From positions 1 to 26,605 of the forward strand of contig CAAGNV010000028.1 in the NCBI GenBank assembly GCA_900771425.1: 26,605 nt of DNA, in the 5' to 3' direction. The translations under genes and the position numbers were made by a program. A model generated the notes under the pieces. The model was not told the origin of the DNA. It made no database searches and was given only the letters and a program-made list of their open reading frames with translations. This document shows positions 1 to 7,432 of the stretch, one piece after another. The stretch's first letter is position 1. Each line of letters begins with the position of its first letter. This DNA is from Bacteroidaceae bacterium (GTDB lineage: Bacteria; Bacteroidota; Bacteroidia; Bacteroidales; Bacteroidaceae).

Positions 1-2
1 TT

Positions 3-53
3 TCTAATCGCAACACTAAGTTAAGTGAAAAATCTGACATGGCAAAATCCTGA
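3..53 (+). CDS. possible 3' end of an upstream gene (partial)
   Basis: An open frame runs from the window edge to a TGA at 51-53 and reads SNRNTKLSEKSDMAKS. It is followed directly by a strong hairpin, which would fit the end of a gene and its terminator. With only 16 residues the product cannot be identified. A transposase tail is possible, because an inverted repeat ends at 105, but nothing in the residues proves it. It may also be a chance open frame. Confidence 0.2.
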   Translation, partial: SNRNTKLSEKSDMAKS

Positions 54-105
54 GCAACTTTTTGTTGCTCAGGGTGTTAAAAAGTAAAAAAATATTAGTG
101 TTGCG
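9..105. repeat. nested inverted repeat with central hairpin
   Basis: CGCAACACTAA at 9-19 is the exact reverse complement of TTAGTGTTGCG at 95-105. Inside lies a second perfect hairpin, CCTGAGCAAC at 49-58 and GTTGCTCAGG at 64-73, with a five-T loop. On the minus strand the inner hairpin is followed by ATTTTG, so it could act as a terminator. The outer arms could be the ends of a small mobile element of about 97 bp, or the right end of an insertion sequence cut by the window edge. The repeat is seen directly; its role is a guess. Confidence 0.5.
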
Positions 106-106
106 G

Positions 107-169
107 AATTAAGGATTAAGAATTAAGAATTGATAATTAATAATTAATAATTAATAATTAAGAATTAAG
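107..169. repeat. 7-bp minisatellite, nine units (AATTAAG/AATTAAT)
   Basis: Nine consecutive 7-bp units, AATTAAG, GATTAAG, AATTAAG, AATTGAT, three AATTAAT and two AATTAAG, end five bases before the tcdA ATG at 175. The tract is pure A/T/G and would form most of the tcdA leader. Copy number could vary between strains. Confidence 0.85.
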
Positions 170-174
170 ACGAT

Positions 175-915
175 ATGCTTCCCACGGAACCACAACATAT
201 AACTTCAAGTCATGCTGAAGCCTTCGCACGTTCGGCTTCGCTGTTAGGTCCGTCGCTGATGCAGCGGCTCGCAACGGTGCGTGTCGTGCTGTTCGGTGTC
301 GGCGGAGTGGGCTCGTGGTGTGCCGAAGGACTGATACGTACAGGACTGCAGCACCTGACTATCGTTGATTGCGACTGTGTCGATGTGACCAACATAAACC
401 GTCAGCTGATGGCGACTGCCTCGACCGTTGGACAACCGAAGGTGGAGGTGCTTCGTCGCCGGTTGCTCGACATCAATCCCGATGCCCATATCACTGCCTT
501 GCACCGTCGATACGAGGGTGAACCGCTCGTAGGCGACCTCGCTGCCGATATCGTCGTTGATGCCATCGACAGTCTCGACTGCAAGTTGGCACTTATATCT
601 GAGGCCACACGGACTGAGGGTGTCATGCTGGTGTCGTCGATGGGTGCTGCCATGAAGACTGACCCGACGAGGGTACAGGTGGCTGAGTTCTGGAAGGTCA
701 GCGGTTGTCCGCTCGCACGTGCATTGCGTACTCGTATAAAGAAAAATAAGGAGTATCCACAACGGAAATTTCAGTGTGTATATAGCGACGAACCGCCGCG
801 TCAGGATGCCGACGGACTGAAAGGCTCCATCGTTCAGGTGACGGCGGTATTCGGTTTCACGCTTTGCAGCTTGGTGGTAAATTCGTTGAAACCAAGCCTT
901 CAACAAGTCAAATAA
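175..915 (+). CDS. tcdA: tRNA threonylcarbamoyladenosine dehydratase (ThiF/E1-like)
   Basis: This is a 246-residue E1-like (ThiF/MoeB fold) protein of the TcdA/YgdL type, which uses ATP to cyclise threonylcarbamoyladenosine at position 37 of ANN-decoding tRNAs to ct6A. The nucleotide-binding glycine motif GVGGVGSWCAEGL lies at about residues 41-53, followed by the NINRQ motif and the acidic VVDAIDSLDCK segment that are typical of this family. Length is normal for the family (about 230-270). The ATG at 175 is the only sensible start. No Shine-Dalgarno sequence is visible; the leader is A/T-rich minisatellite, which is common for Bacteroidetes translation. It stands alone and ends in a hairpin terminator that overlaps its stop codon. 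Closely related MoeB-type adenylyltransferases are the main alternative, but there is no MoaD-like partner nearby. Confidence 0.9.
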   Translation: MLPTEPQHITSSHAEAFARSASLLGPSLMQRLATVRVVLFGVGGVGSWCAEGLIRTGLQHLTIVDCDCVDVTNINRQLMATASTVGQPKVEVLRRRLLDINPDAHITALHRRYEGEPLVGDLAADIVVDAIDSLDCKLALISEATRTEGVMLVSSMGAAMKTDPTRVQVAEFWKVSGCPLARALRTRIKKNKEYPQRKFQCVYSDEPPRQDADGLKGSIVQVTAVFGFTLCSLVVNSLKPSLQQVK

Positions 916-946
916 GCAGGTACATACCAACTTATTTGGCTTTTTT
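905..946 (+). terminator. rho-independent terminator of tcdA
   Basis: AAGTCAAATAAG (905-916) pairs with CTTATTTGGCTT (931-942) with a single G-T wobble, and is followed by a run of six T (941-946). The tcdA stop codon lies inside the left arm. Confidence 0.8.
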
Positions 947-970
947 AGTCTTTATTACCCGTTTTTTTCG

Positions 971-978
971 TAGATTTG
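971..978 (+). promoter_or_regulatory. Bacteroidetes -7 box upstream of the C10 protease
   Basis: TAGATTTG followed by CA matches the Bacteroidetes -7 consensus TAnnTTTG. No good -33 TTTG is found 19-21 bp upstream. Transcription would start near 985, which supports the start codon at 1054 over the upstream TTG at 976. Confidence 0.6.
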
Positions 979-1053
979 CACGCTGAATATTATCTTACAC
1001 ATATTCTGCGCAACTTTTTAATACATAGAAAACCGAAACCATTAACAAACGAC

Positions 1054-3516
1054 ATGAAATACATTTCAATAATTGTGATGCTCCTGATGAGCGCTGGCAT
1101 GAATGCTCAGACGGTAAGTGTGGATGAAGCCAAGAACCGCGTGTTAGACTATATGAATACCAAGATAGCCCGTCAGGCAAATGCTCCGTCGAGGCTGAAG
1201 AAGGCCAATGCCGACCGGTTACGTCTGGCTTATGTTGCCCAGGCAGGCAATGAACCGCAACTTTATGTGTTCAACAACGCCGACGGCGGATTCGTCGTTG
1301 CCGGTGCACAGGAGATGGCAGAGGACGTGCTGGCGTATAGTTATGAAGGCACATTTGACTACGCAACAGCCAACCCAAACCTGAAATACTGGATTGACAG
1401 TTACGAGCGTCAGATCCAGGCTGCTGTCAAGGCGGGCATCCGTCCTGACATGACTGCTACACCGAAGACCTACCATCCCGAGGATGTCAGTCCACTGTTG
1501 CAGACGCTCTGGGACCAGTCAGCGCCTTACAACAACATGTGTCCGAAAATAAGGAACCGCTCCTGCTATACGGGTTGTGTCGCCACGGCCATGTCGATGG
1601 TGATGAAGTATTACGAATGGCCGGTCATGGGTACTGGCAGCTATACATATACCGACTATCCGGTAAATGAAGGTGGCTGCGGACAGACGCTGACTGCCGA
1701 TTTTGGTTCACACACCTATGACTGGGCAAACATGCGCAACAAGTACACGAATGTATATTCCGACGCACAGGCCAATGCGGTGGCACAGCTGATGTCGGAT
1801 GCCGGTATCTCAGTCAATATGCAGTACACGGACGAAGGCAGCGGTGCATTCACCGAGGACGTGGCTTATGCGTTCGTGAAATACTTCGGCTATGACGAAG
1901 GTATCCGACATGCATACCGCGACTGCTACACAGACAGAGAGTGGGACAACATCATATACAACGAACTGATAAACGGCCGTCCGGTGATGTACGGCGGATG
2001 TACGTCAAGCAACGAAGGTCACTCATTTGTCTGCGACGGCTATCAGGTTGCGACCGACAAGTATCACTTCAACTGGGGTTGGAGCGGTACGGGTGACTGC
2101 TATTGTTCGCTCAGTGCAGTGAAGGGAAACGGCTCTTTGTTCAACTATTATCAGGACATCGTTTATTGCATCAAGCCTGCCGAAGAGGGGTCTGTGGCTC
2201 GCCCTGACATCTGTACTTACGAAACAGGAAACCTGAATATAACCACCACGGTGAAGGACGGTTACATAACGTACAAGGTTACGTTCGGCAAGGTGTATGA
2301 CATTTCAGGCACATACCTCAACTTTGTCATGAACTATTCGTGGAAGCCTTTCGACGTGCTCTTCAACATCATGTACCAGAATGCCGAGACAGGCAAGCAG
2401 TACTATGCTGCCGACCCGAAGGACGAGGCTGCCAACAAGTACCATTTCAATACGGTATATCCGTTTTCAGAAAACCAATGCTACTATGAGAATATTACAG
2501 TCCGTGACGTGAAGACACCGAAGTTGCCTTCAGGCACATACAAGGTTAAGGTCGTGTACAAGGACTATGCCGACCGTGCCGACAACGACGAGAGCCTGTG
2601 GCAGGAACTGCGATGCTTCGGCAGTCAGAACTACATTGAAGTCTACGTCGAAAGTGTCATCAAGGCACCTGAGGCAACCGCTGCTACCGACATCACTGCC
2701 AATGCCTTCACTGCCAATTGGAATGCCATCGAAGGGGCTGACTCATATACACTGGAACTGACAGCCAAGGAGAGAGTCAACACCCCTGCTGCAACACTGT
2801 TTGCTGAACACTTTGCGTCGCTTGCCGACCTCGAGACTGAATACGGCAGCACGCCGCTTGACAACCTTGACGAATACACTTCAACCCCGGGATGGACAGG
2901 CTCGCAGGTATATACCGGCAAGGACGGATTCAAACTCGGTTCGGGCAAGACTGGCGGCAAACTCGTCACACCGGTCATTGAGACAGCCGAACCAGCCCTG
3001 ACGCTCAACTTCACCGAAAAGCGTTTCAATCAGGACGAAACCAAGATTACCGTATCGCTGTGCGATGCATACGGCAATGCCATCACGAGCCAGGACTTCT
3101 TCATCGACGGAGTTTCCCACACCGTAGTCTTCACCGACGTGCCTGAGCGGTTCCGCTTCTCGTTTGAATCGACCGGACCTAAGCAGCGTTACTTCATCAC
3201 CGACATCGAGGTGACCGTCGGTACCGAGGCAGAGGTTACGACCACGCTCTACGAAGGCATCACCGACACGAAGTATGCCTTCAGCGGGCTCGACCTCAAT
3301 GCCTACGACTATTCGTACCGAGTACAGGGAGTCACGACCGACGGCGATTCGAAGTGGAGCAACGTCATTGCTGTTGACAACCTGACAGCCATTGACACGA
3401 TTACGCCCGATGCCGACCGCCGCCCTTCACGGATATTCAACCTCAGCGGACAGCGACTCAGCCGTCTGCAGCCAGGCATCAACATCGTCGGTGGTAGGAA
3501 AGTCCTCGTGAAATAA
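1054..3516 (+). CDS. secreted C10 family cysteine protease (streptopain-like) with C-terminal tail domain
   Basis: This 820-residue protein begins with a signal peptide (MKYISIIVMLLMSAGMNAQ). A propeptide of the Spi/inhibitor type follows (about 20-140, with FNNADGGFVVAGA). The C10 catalytic domain has the Cys in TGCVATAMSMVMKYY at about C175 and the His in EGHSFVCDGY at about H323, then the FNWGWSG motif at about 340. A fibronectin type III-like module follows near 550 (FTANWNAIEGADSYTLEL), then a second beta-sandwich region. The C-terminus IFNLSGQRLSRLQPG to GGRKVLVK resembles the tails of exported Prevotella proteins, possibly type IX secretion signals. The family includes streptopain, interpain and Bacteroides Bfp proteases, which cleave host or diet proteins outside the cell. 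The start at 1054 is chosen because it begins the signal peptide and follows the promoter. All catalytic residues are present. Confidence 0.92.
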   Translation: MKYISIIVMLLMSAGMNAQTVSVDEAKNRVLDYMNTKIARQANAPSRLKKANADRLRLAYVAQAGNEPQLYVFNNADGGFVVAGAQEMAEDVLAYSYEGTFDYATANPNLKYWIDSYERQIQAAVKAGIRPDMTATPKTYHPEDVSPLLQTLWDQSAPYNNMCPKIRNRSCYTGCVATAMSMVMKYYEWPVMGTGSYTYTDYPVNEGGCGQTLTADFGSHTYDWANMRNKYTNVYSDAQANAVAQLMSDAGISVNMQYTDEGSGAFTEDVAYAFVKYFGYDEGIRHAYRDCYTDREWDNIIYNELINGRPVMYGGCTSSNEGHSFVCDGYQVATDKYHFNWGWSGTGDCYCSLSAVKGNGSLFNYYQDIVYCIKPAEEGSVARPDICTYETGNLNITTTVKDGYITYKVTFGKVYDISGTYLNFVMNYSWKPFDVLFNIMYQNAETGKQYYAADPKDEAANKYHFNTVYPFSENQCYYENITVRDVKTPKLPSGTYKVKVVYKDYADRADNDESLWQELRCFGSQNYIEVYVESVIKAPEATAATDITANAFTANWNAIEGADSYTLELTAKERVNTPAATLFAEHFASLADLETEYGSTPLDNLDEYTSTPGWTGSQVYTGKDGFKLGSGKTGGKLVTPVIETAEPALTLNFTEKRFNQDETKITVSLCDAYGNAITSQDFFIDGVSHTVVFTDVPERFRFSFESTGPKQRYFITDIEVTVGTEAEVTTTLYEGITDTKYAFSGLDLNAYDYSYRVQGVTTDGDSKWSNVIAVDNLTAIDTITPDADRRPSRIFNLSGQRLSRLQPGINIVGGRKVLVK

Positions 3517-3554
3517 TCCGCCTACTTACCTGTACATACACAGTCCCGACGATT

Positions 3555-4121
3555 ATGACGAATATATTATTGATAACCATATTCTGTGTCGCGGCATTAG
3601 ACCTCCAGACGGGCAACGAGGCACAAATGACCGTGTCACTCAGCAATGACAGCCGGCAGTATGTCAGCCTACAATACGACATCCGTCTGCCCGAGGGCAT
3701 CGAGCCAGTGACCGGATCCGACGGCAAGGTCGTCATCACCAAGAGCAGCACCCTCGGCATCGATGCCGTAGCCGACTGCGAGCAGCAGACCGACGGCACA
3801 TACCGTTTCATACTCTATTCGCCGAGTAACACACCGATAGCCGAAGGCGACATCTTCACCTTCGCCGTCAAGGCATCGCCGACCACCGCAGCCGGCGACT
3901 ACAAAGCCACCGTCACAGGTATCACGATGACCACGGCAGCACTGCAGAAAGTCAATGCCGACGACATCGCAGCCGCCATCACCGTCACACCGAGCACTGC
4001 CGTTACCGACGTCACAGCCTCCGCTGCTGCTCCCGAGTCATTCAACCTCCAGGGCGTGAAGGTTGACCGTACCTACAAGGGAGTCGTCATACGTGACGGA
4101 AAGAAAGTGCTGGTGAAGTGA
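3555..4121 (+). CDS. small cohesin-like beta-sandwich protein with KVLVK tail
   Basis: This 188-residue protein has a short hydrophobic N-terminus (NILLITIFCVAALDL) without the usual lysine or arginine, so export is uncertain. The core (NDSRQYVSLQYDIRLPEGIE, then FILYSPSNTPIAEGDIFTF) resembles the cohesin-like or bacterial Ig-like domains found as modules in larger Prevotella surface proteins. The end, ESFNLQGVKVD to DGKKVLVK, is clearly related to the end of the protease 38 bp upstream, so both probably follow the same sorting route. The same strand and short gap suggest co-transcription. Its job is unknown: a partner or anchor of the protease is possible, as is a detached C-terminal piece of a once larger protein. 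It does not resemble the Spi-type inhibitors that accompany some C10 proteases. Confidence 0.65.
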   Translation: MTNILLITIFCVAALDLQTGNEAQMTVSLSNDSRQYVSLQYDIRLPEGIEPVTGSDGKVVITKSSTLGIDAVADCEQQTDGTYRFILYSPSNTPIAEGDIFTFAVKASPTTAAGDYKATVTGITMTTAALQKVNADDIAAAITVTPSTAVTDVTASAAAPESFNLQGVKVDRTYKGVVIRDGKKVLVK

Positions 4122-4290
4122 CAGATTGGTTTATGAGTTAGGGTCTGGACGTCAGAGCGCACCGTCCGTATGGTCTGCCACCCCTTAAAACTAAACCTTC
4201 AATGTCTGCGCCAAGTTGCTGGCAATAAGACGATTCATCCCTGATTCGACTTTTGGAACACTCATTCGACCAAAAGGACGAAATATTACA

Positions 4291-4370
4291 AAAATCCTAT
4301 TTTTGACCTTCCCCTTTTAGCCCATCTGTCATAGAAAAGCGGGTTAAGACAAGGTCAAAAATAGGATTTC
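4291..4370. repeat. 20-bp inverted repeat, part repeated directly at 4522-4544
   Basis: AAAATCCTATTTTTGACCTT (4291-4310) and AAGGTCAAAAATAGGATTTC (4351-4370) are reverse complements at 19 of 20 positions, with 40 bp between. A 23-bp segment starting AATATTACAAAAATCC occurs at 4282-4304 and again, identical, at 4522-4544 in direct orientation. The rest of the 700-bp gap (4122-4821) contains a weak hairpin (CTTTTGG 4250-4256 / CCAAAAG 4270-4276) and the 22-bp array listed next; no gene was recognised in it. Confidence 0.75.
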
Positions 4371-4412
4371 GTATATATCTGATAATCATCGCACTTAGCA
4401 GTACCCAAAAAT

Positions 4413-4490
4413 GCAGCCAAATCTTCGGCCCGTAAGATTTGGTTCTTCGGCCGATAAGATTTGGTTCTTCAGACCCGAAGATATGGCTGC
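4413..4490. repeat. 22-bp palindromic-unit array, copy 1
   Basis: The pentamers TCTTC and (G/T)AAGA alternate exactly every 11 bp: TCTTC 4422, TAAGA 4433, TCTTC 4444, TAAGA 4455, TCTTC 4466, GAAGA 4477. TAAGATTTGGTTCTTC occurs exactly at 4433-4448 and 4455-4470. The whole block is bracketed by GCAGCCAAATCTTCGG (4413-4428) and CCGAAGATATGGCTGC (4475-4490), reverse complements at 15 of 16 positions. A period of 22 does not preserve a reading frame, so coding is unlikely. Confidence 0.85.
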
Positions 4491-4764
4491 GTTTCCGACC
4501 GTACCAAATGGAGAAAGTCGGAATATTACAAAAATCCTATTTTTACTATTAGGTGCATACGTGATGATGCCATGCCTCACGACTGGCGCGAATTGTCGGA
4601 AATTGTCCGTTGATTGTCGTAATTTCTATTTTGCAACTTGTCAGCCATACAAAGCGTTTGGGATTATAGATGATTTCTGTTGAGTCCACAGCACGAATTG
4701 CCTTGTTGAGTTGCCGTAAATGTTAAATATTGAGTATTTATAGAAGAAATTGCACTTATAATGT

Positions 4765-4838
4765 GTCAGTATTGATAAATAATCACTATATTTGCACCGT
4801 TAAAATATCAATATTGACATAATGGATAATATCAATAT
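4765..4838 (+). promoter_or_regulatory. hipBA promoter with inverted-repeat operator
   Basis: A -7 box TATATTTG lies at 4787-4794. It is flanked by GTCAGTATTGATA (4765-4777) and TATCAATATTGAC (4806-4818), reverse complements at 12 of 13 positions. A third half-site TATCAATAT lies just inside hipB (4830-4838). This is the arrangement expected for autorepression by the HipB antitoxin, alone or with HipA. The repeats are seen; binding is inferred. Confidence 0.75.
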
Positions 4839-5169
4839 GCTTTCTGATGCAGAAATCACCAAGAAGATTTCTGAGAAGTTGAAGGAACTGAGGCTGAAGC
4901 AGAACATCTCGCGTCAGGACGTATCTGTCAGTTCGGGCGTGTCCATGTCGTCCATTGTCCGGATGGAGGATGGCGAGATAAAGTCGTTCGAGTCCTTTCT
5001 GCGTATTCTGCGCACATTGGGCAAGATAGACGTGCTGCTGCCATTGCTCGAAGAAGAGGAAATCAGTCCTAACGAGTATTTCAGGTTGGTGCATTCAGCA
5101 AAGAACAAGACGCGTAAACGTGCGTCCAAGAGCAATACTAATATCAGGCAGGAGGAATCGGAATGGTAG
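4822..5169 (+). CDS. hipB: HipB-like XRE-family antitoxin
   Basis: This 115-residue protein has a Cro/C1-type helix-turn-helix at about residues 10-70 (KLKELRLKQNISRQDVSVSS, then SMSSIVRMEDGE and FLRILRTLGKIDVLLPLL). The C-terminal 30 residues are basic and probably disordered (KNKTRKRASKSN). HipB-type proteins neutralise HipA kinases and repress their own operon. The gene overlaps hipA by seven bases (ATGGTAG), and the promoter contains matching inverted repeats. It is longer than E. coli HipB (88 residues) because of the charged tail. Assignment as antitoxin rests on its pairing with hipA. Confidence 0.88.
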   Translation: MDNINMLSDAEITKKISEKLKELRLKQNISRQDVSVSSGVSMSSIVRMEDGEIKSFESFLRILRTLGKIDVLLPLLEEEEISPNEYFRLVHSAKNKTRKRASKSNTNIRQEESEW

Positions 5170-6443
5170 ATGTAGCACAAGTGAAAATGTTCGGCACGAC
5201 CGTTGGTTCGGTCAGTTGGAATGACCGTTACGGCGTGGCCCGCTTCGAGTATGATCCCGACTTCGTAAAGAGTGGCATTCAGCCTTCGCCTATCCTTATG
5301 CCTGCGAGGGAGGGGCGTGTCTATAGTTTCGGCGATCTGAACCACGAAACCTTCAAGGGGCTTCCCGGCATGCTTGCCGACTCCCTGCCCGATACCTACG
5401 GACGTGCCCTGTTCGACAAATGGCTCGCATTGACTGGCAGAACCAGCAGCAATTCGATTGAATCGCTCTGCTTCATGGGCCGCCGATGCATGGGGGCATT
5501 GGAGTTCGAACCAGCCATCGAAGTGACATCCGGGTCAGGACCGAGGATTGAACTCGACAGCCTCATAGCCGTTGCCCGTGAGGCATTGACTGAGAAGGAT
5601 AGTTTTCAGGCTAATCTGGACGATGACCGAAAAGCGGCTATAGCCGAGATACTGCGTCTTGGCACCTCGGCAGGTGGTCAGCGAGCCAAGGCAATCATAG
5701 CCTACAATAAGAAGACGGGCGAGGTACGGTCAGGACAGGTAGATGCTCCGGCAGGCTTCGGCTATTACTTGATAAAGCTGGACGGAGTATCGGCAACTGC
5801 AGGATTCAGGGAGACAGAGAACTTCGGCCGCCTTGAATATTCGTTTGCGAAGTTGGTCAGGGCCTGTGGCATCGACATGACGGAGTGCTCGCTCATTGAG
5901 GAGAACGGCCGTGCCCATTTCCTGACAAGGCGCTTCGACCGCGCAGGTAGCGAAAAAGTACACATGCAGACGCTCTGCGGAATCGCCCATTACGACTACC
6001 GACTGCTGCGGGGCTATTCCTACGAACAGGCATTCAATGTGATGCGCGGGTTGCATCTCTCGTATCAGGAAGCACAGGAGATGTATAGGCGGGTGGTGTT
6101 CAATGTCGTAGTTAGAAATCAGGATGACCATACGAAGAACATCTCCTTCCTGATGGACAAACACGGCAAGTGGCGATTGTCGCCAGCCTACGATATGGGC
6201 TATGCCTATAACCCGAACGGATCATGGACTTCGGCACATCAGATGTCTGTCAACGGAAAGTTCGACAATATAACCCGTACCGACTTGATGGAACTCGCGG
6301 CACGCAACAATATCCGCAATGCATCACAGATTATCGACGAAGTGTGCAGCGTCTGTGCTGGCTGGCCGACGATTGCCAAGGAATGCGACGTGCCACAGGC
6401 GATGATTGACCAGATATTGCCAAACATGCAACTGTCAGTATAG
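5163..6443 (+). CDS. hipA: HipA-like serine/threonine kinase toxin
   Basis: This 426-residue protein has the HipA N-terminal subdomain (VKMFGTTVGSVSWNDRYGVA, about 6-110) followed by the HipA_C kinase fold. Visible motifs are the glycine-rich GTSAGGQRAKAI, the lysine-bearing YYLIKLDG, FLTRRFDR, the catalytic loop RNQDDHTKN and the metal-binding SPAYDMGY. All the catalytic residues that define the family appear intact, so an active kinase is likely. E. coli HipA phosphorylates glutamyl-tRNA synthetase and induces dormancy; other HipA proteins have other targets, so the substrate here is unknown. Length is close to E. coli HipA (440). It is translated from an ATG that overlaps the end of hipB. 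Base composition does not differ obviously from its neighbours. The 206 bp that follow hold the promoter of the next operon and nothing else recognised. Confidence 0.88.
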   Translation: MVDVAQVKMFGTTVGSVSWNDRYGVARFEYDPDFVKSGIQPSPILMPAREGRVYSFGDLNHETFKGLPGMLADSLPDTYGRALFDKWLALTGRTSSNSIESLCFMGRRCMGALEFEPAIEVTSGSGPRIELDSLIAVAREALTEKDSFQANLDDDRKAAIAEILRLGTSAGGQRAKAIIAYNKKTGEVRSGQVDAPAGFGYYLIKLDGVSATAGFRETENFGRLEYSFAKLVRACGIDMTECSLIEENGRAHFLTRRFDRAGSEKVHMQTLCGIAHYDYRLLRGYSYEQAFNVMRGLHLSYQEAQEMYRRVVFNVVVRNQDDHTKNISFLMDKHGKWRLSPAYDMGYAYNPNGSWTSAHQMSVNGKFDNITRTDLMELAARNNIRNASQIIDEVCSVCAGWPTIAKECDVPQAMIDQILPNMQLSV

Positions 6444-6612
6444 ATATAAGAAGAAGTATGACCAATCTTCGGTTGTCAACGAATCGTCCTGACTCGGAAA
6501 ACAATGCATTGTCTGTCGTGAAAACAGCCGGATAAACCGTGAATAGCAATTGCTACAAACCAATTATGCGAAATAAATAGCATTTATTACTCCCTAATTC
6601 CCAATTATTTTG

Positions 6613-6620
6613 TACCTTTG
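6613..6620 (+). promoter_or_regulatory. -7 box of the nitrilase-ior-aminotransferase operon
   Basis: TACCTTTG followed by CA matches the TAnnTTTG consensus, 30 bp upstream of the first start codon. The upstream segment CCTAATTCCCAATTATTT is nearly the same as that preceding the -7 box at 13372. No canonical -33 TTTG is present. Confidence 0.7.
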
Positions 6621-6649
6621 CAGCTCACAAACATACAGATGACGACAAA

Positions 6650-7432
6650 ATGAAGATTACTTTGATTCAGCACGACATAGTTTGGGCTAACCCTGCCGAG
6701 ACTCTGAAGACCGTTGACGAGGCCATAAGCCGAAATCCGGGTTCGGACCTCTACCTCATGCCCGAGATGTTCACCACCGGCTTCCTGCCTGAACCGCAAG
6801 GACTGGCAGAAACGGCTGATTCTGAATCGCTCCGCTGGATGCAGCGCAAGGCGAAGGAGATGGATGCCGCACTGTGTGGCAGCATGTCGGTCGCTGACGG
6901 CGGCAAATACTATAACCGCATGTATTTCGTCAAGCCCGACGGCGAAGTGACGGTCTATGACAAGAGCCACCTGTTCCTATACAGCGGCGAAGGCATCAAC
7001 TACACATCTGGTGACAAGCGTGTCATCGTAGAGTTCCGCGGAGTACGTATCCTGCTCGAGATATGTTACGACCTGCGGTTCCCTATCTGGTGCCGCAACA
7101 GCATCGGTCCCGACGGACGCGCACTCTACGACCTCATAGTCTATTCAGCCAACTGGCCTATGGCTCGCCGACTGGCATGGGACACGCTCGTCCCGGCACG
7201 TGCCATCGAAAACCAGTGTTTCGTGGCAGCATGCAACCGCGTGGGCAGCGACTCGTGCGGCGACTGCTTCGGCGGCTCGAAACTCATACACCCTTACGGC
7301 CATCCGCTTGCCGAAGAGGTCATCAACCAACCAGCAGAAATAACAGGGGAAATCGATATGGCACAACTCGAACGCTACCGTACCAAGTTCCCAACATTAA
7401 ACGATATAATATGGACAAAAGACTTTTGTTAG
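6650..7432 (+). CDS. nitrilase-superfamily amidohydrolase (omega-amidase-like)
   Basis: This 260-residue protein has the full nitrilase-superfamily catalytic triad: Glu in LMPEMF (E39), Lys in YDKSHLF (K105) and Cys in EICYDLRFP (C139). The MPEMFTTGF and EICYDLRFPIW motifs place it with the YafV/Nit2 group, which hydrolyses alpha-ketoglutaramate (the keto acid left when glutamine donates its amino group) to 2-oxoglutarate and ammonia. It is the first gene of an operon that also encodes a 2-oxoacid oxidoreductase and an aminotransferase. Its last 22 bases overlap the start of iorA, which suggests translational coupling. A different amide substrate remains possible because substrate cannot be read from the triad. 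Length is normal for the family. Confidence 0.85.
   Translation: MKITLIQHDIVWANPAETLKTVDEAISRNPGSDLYLMPEMFTTGFLPEPQGLAETADSESLRWMQRKAKEMDAALCGSMSVADGGKYYNRMYFVKPDGEVTVYDKSHLFLYSGEGINYTSGDKRVIVEFRGVRILLEICYDLRFPIWCRNSIGPDGRALYDLIVYSANWPMARRLAWDTLVPARAIENQCFVAACNRVGSDSCGDCFGGSKLIHPYGHPLAEEVINQPAEITGEIDMAQLERYRTKFPTLNDIIWTKDFC

Noticed and set aside
244..930. Minus-strand open frame of 228 codons opposite tcdA
   Set aside because: Shadow of tcdA; no recognisable motif and odd composition.
2567..3120. Several alternative-frame open frames inside the C10 protease gene
   Set aside because: All are shadows; the main frame carries continuous domain signals across this stretch.
4411..4683. 90-codon open frame upstream of hipB
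   Set aside because: It runs through the 22-bp array, whose period breaks the reading frame from unit to unit; the translation shows no family resemblance.
7063..7410. N-terminal extension of iorA by 116 codons
   Set aside because: The extension lies inside the nitrilase gene in another frame and has an arginine/histidine-rich shadow composition; the ATG at 7411 starts the conserved part.
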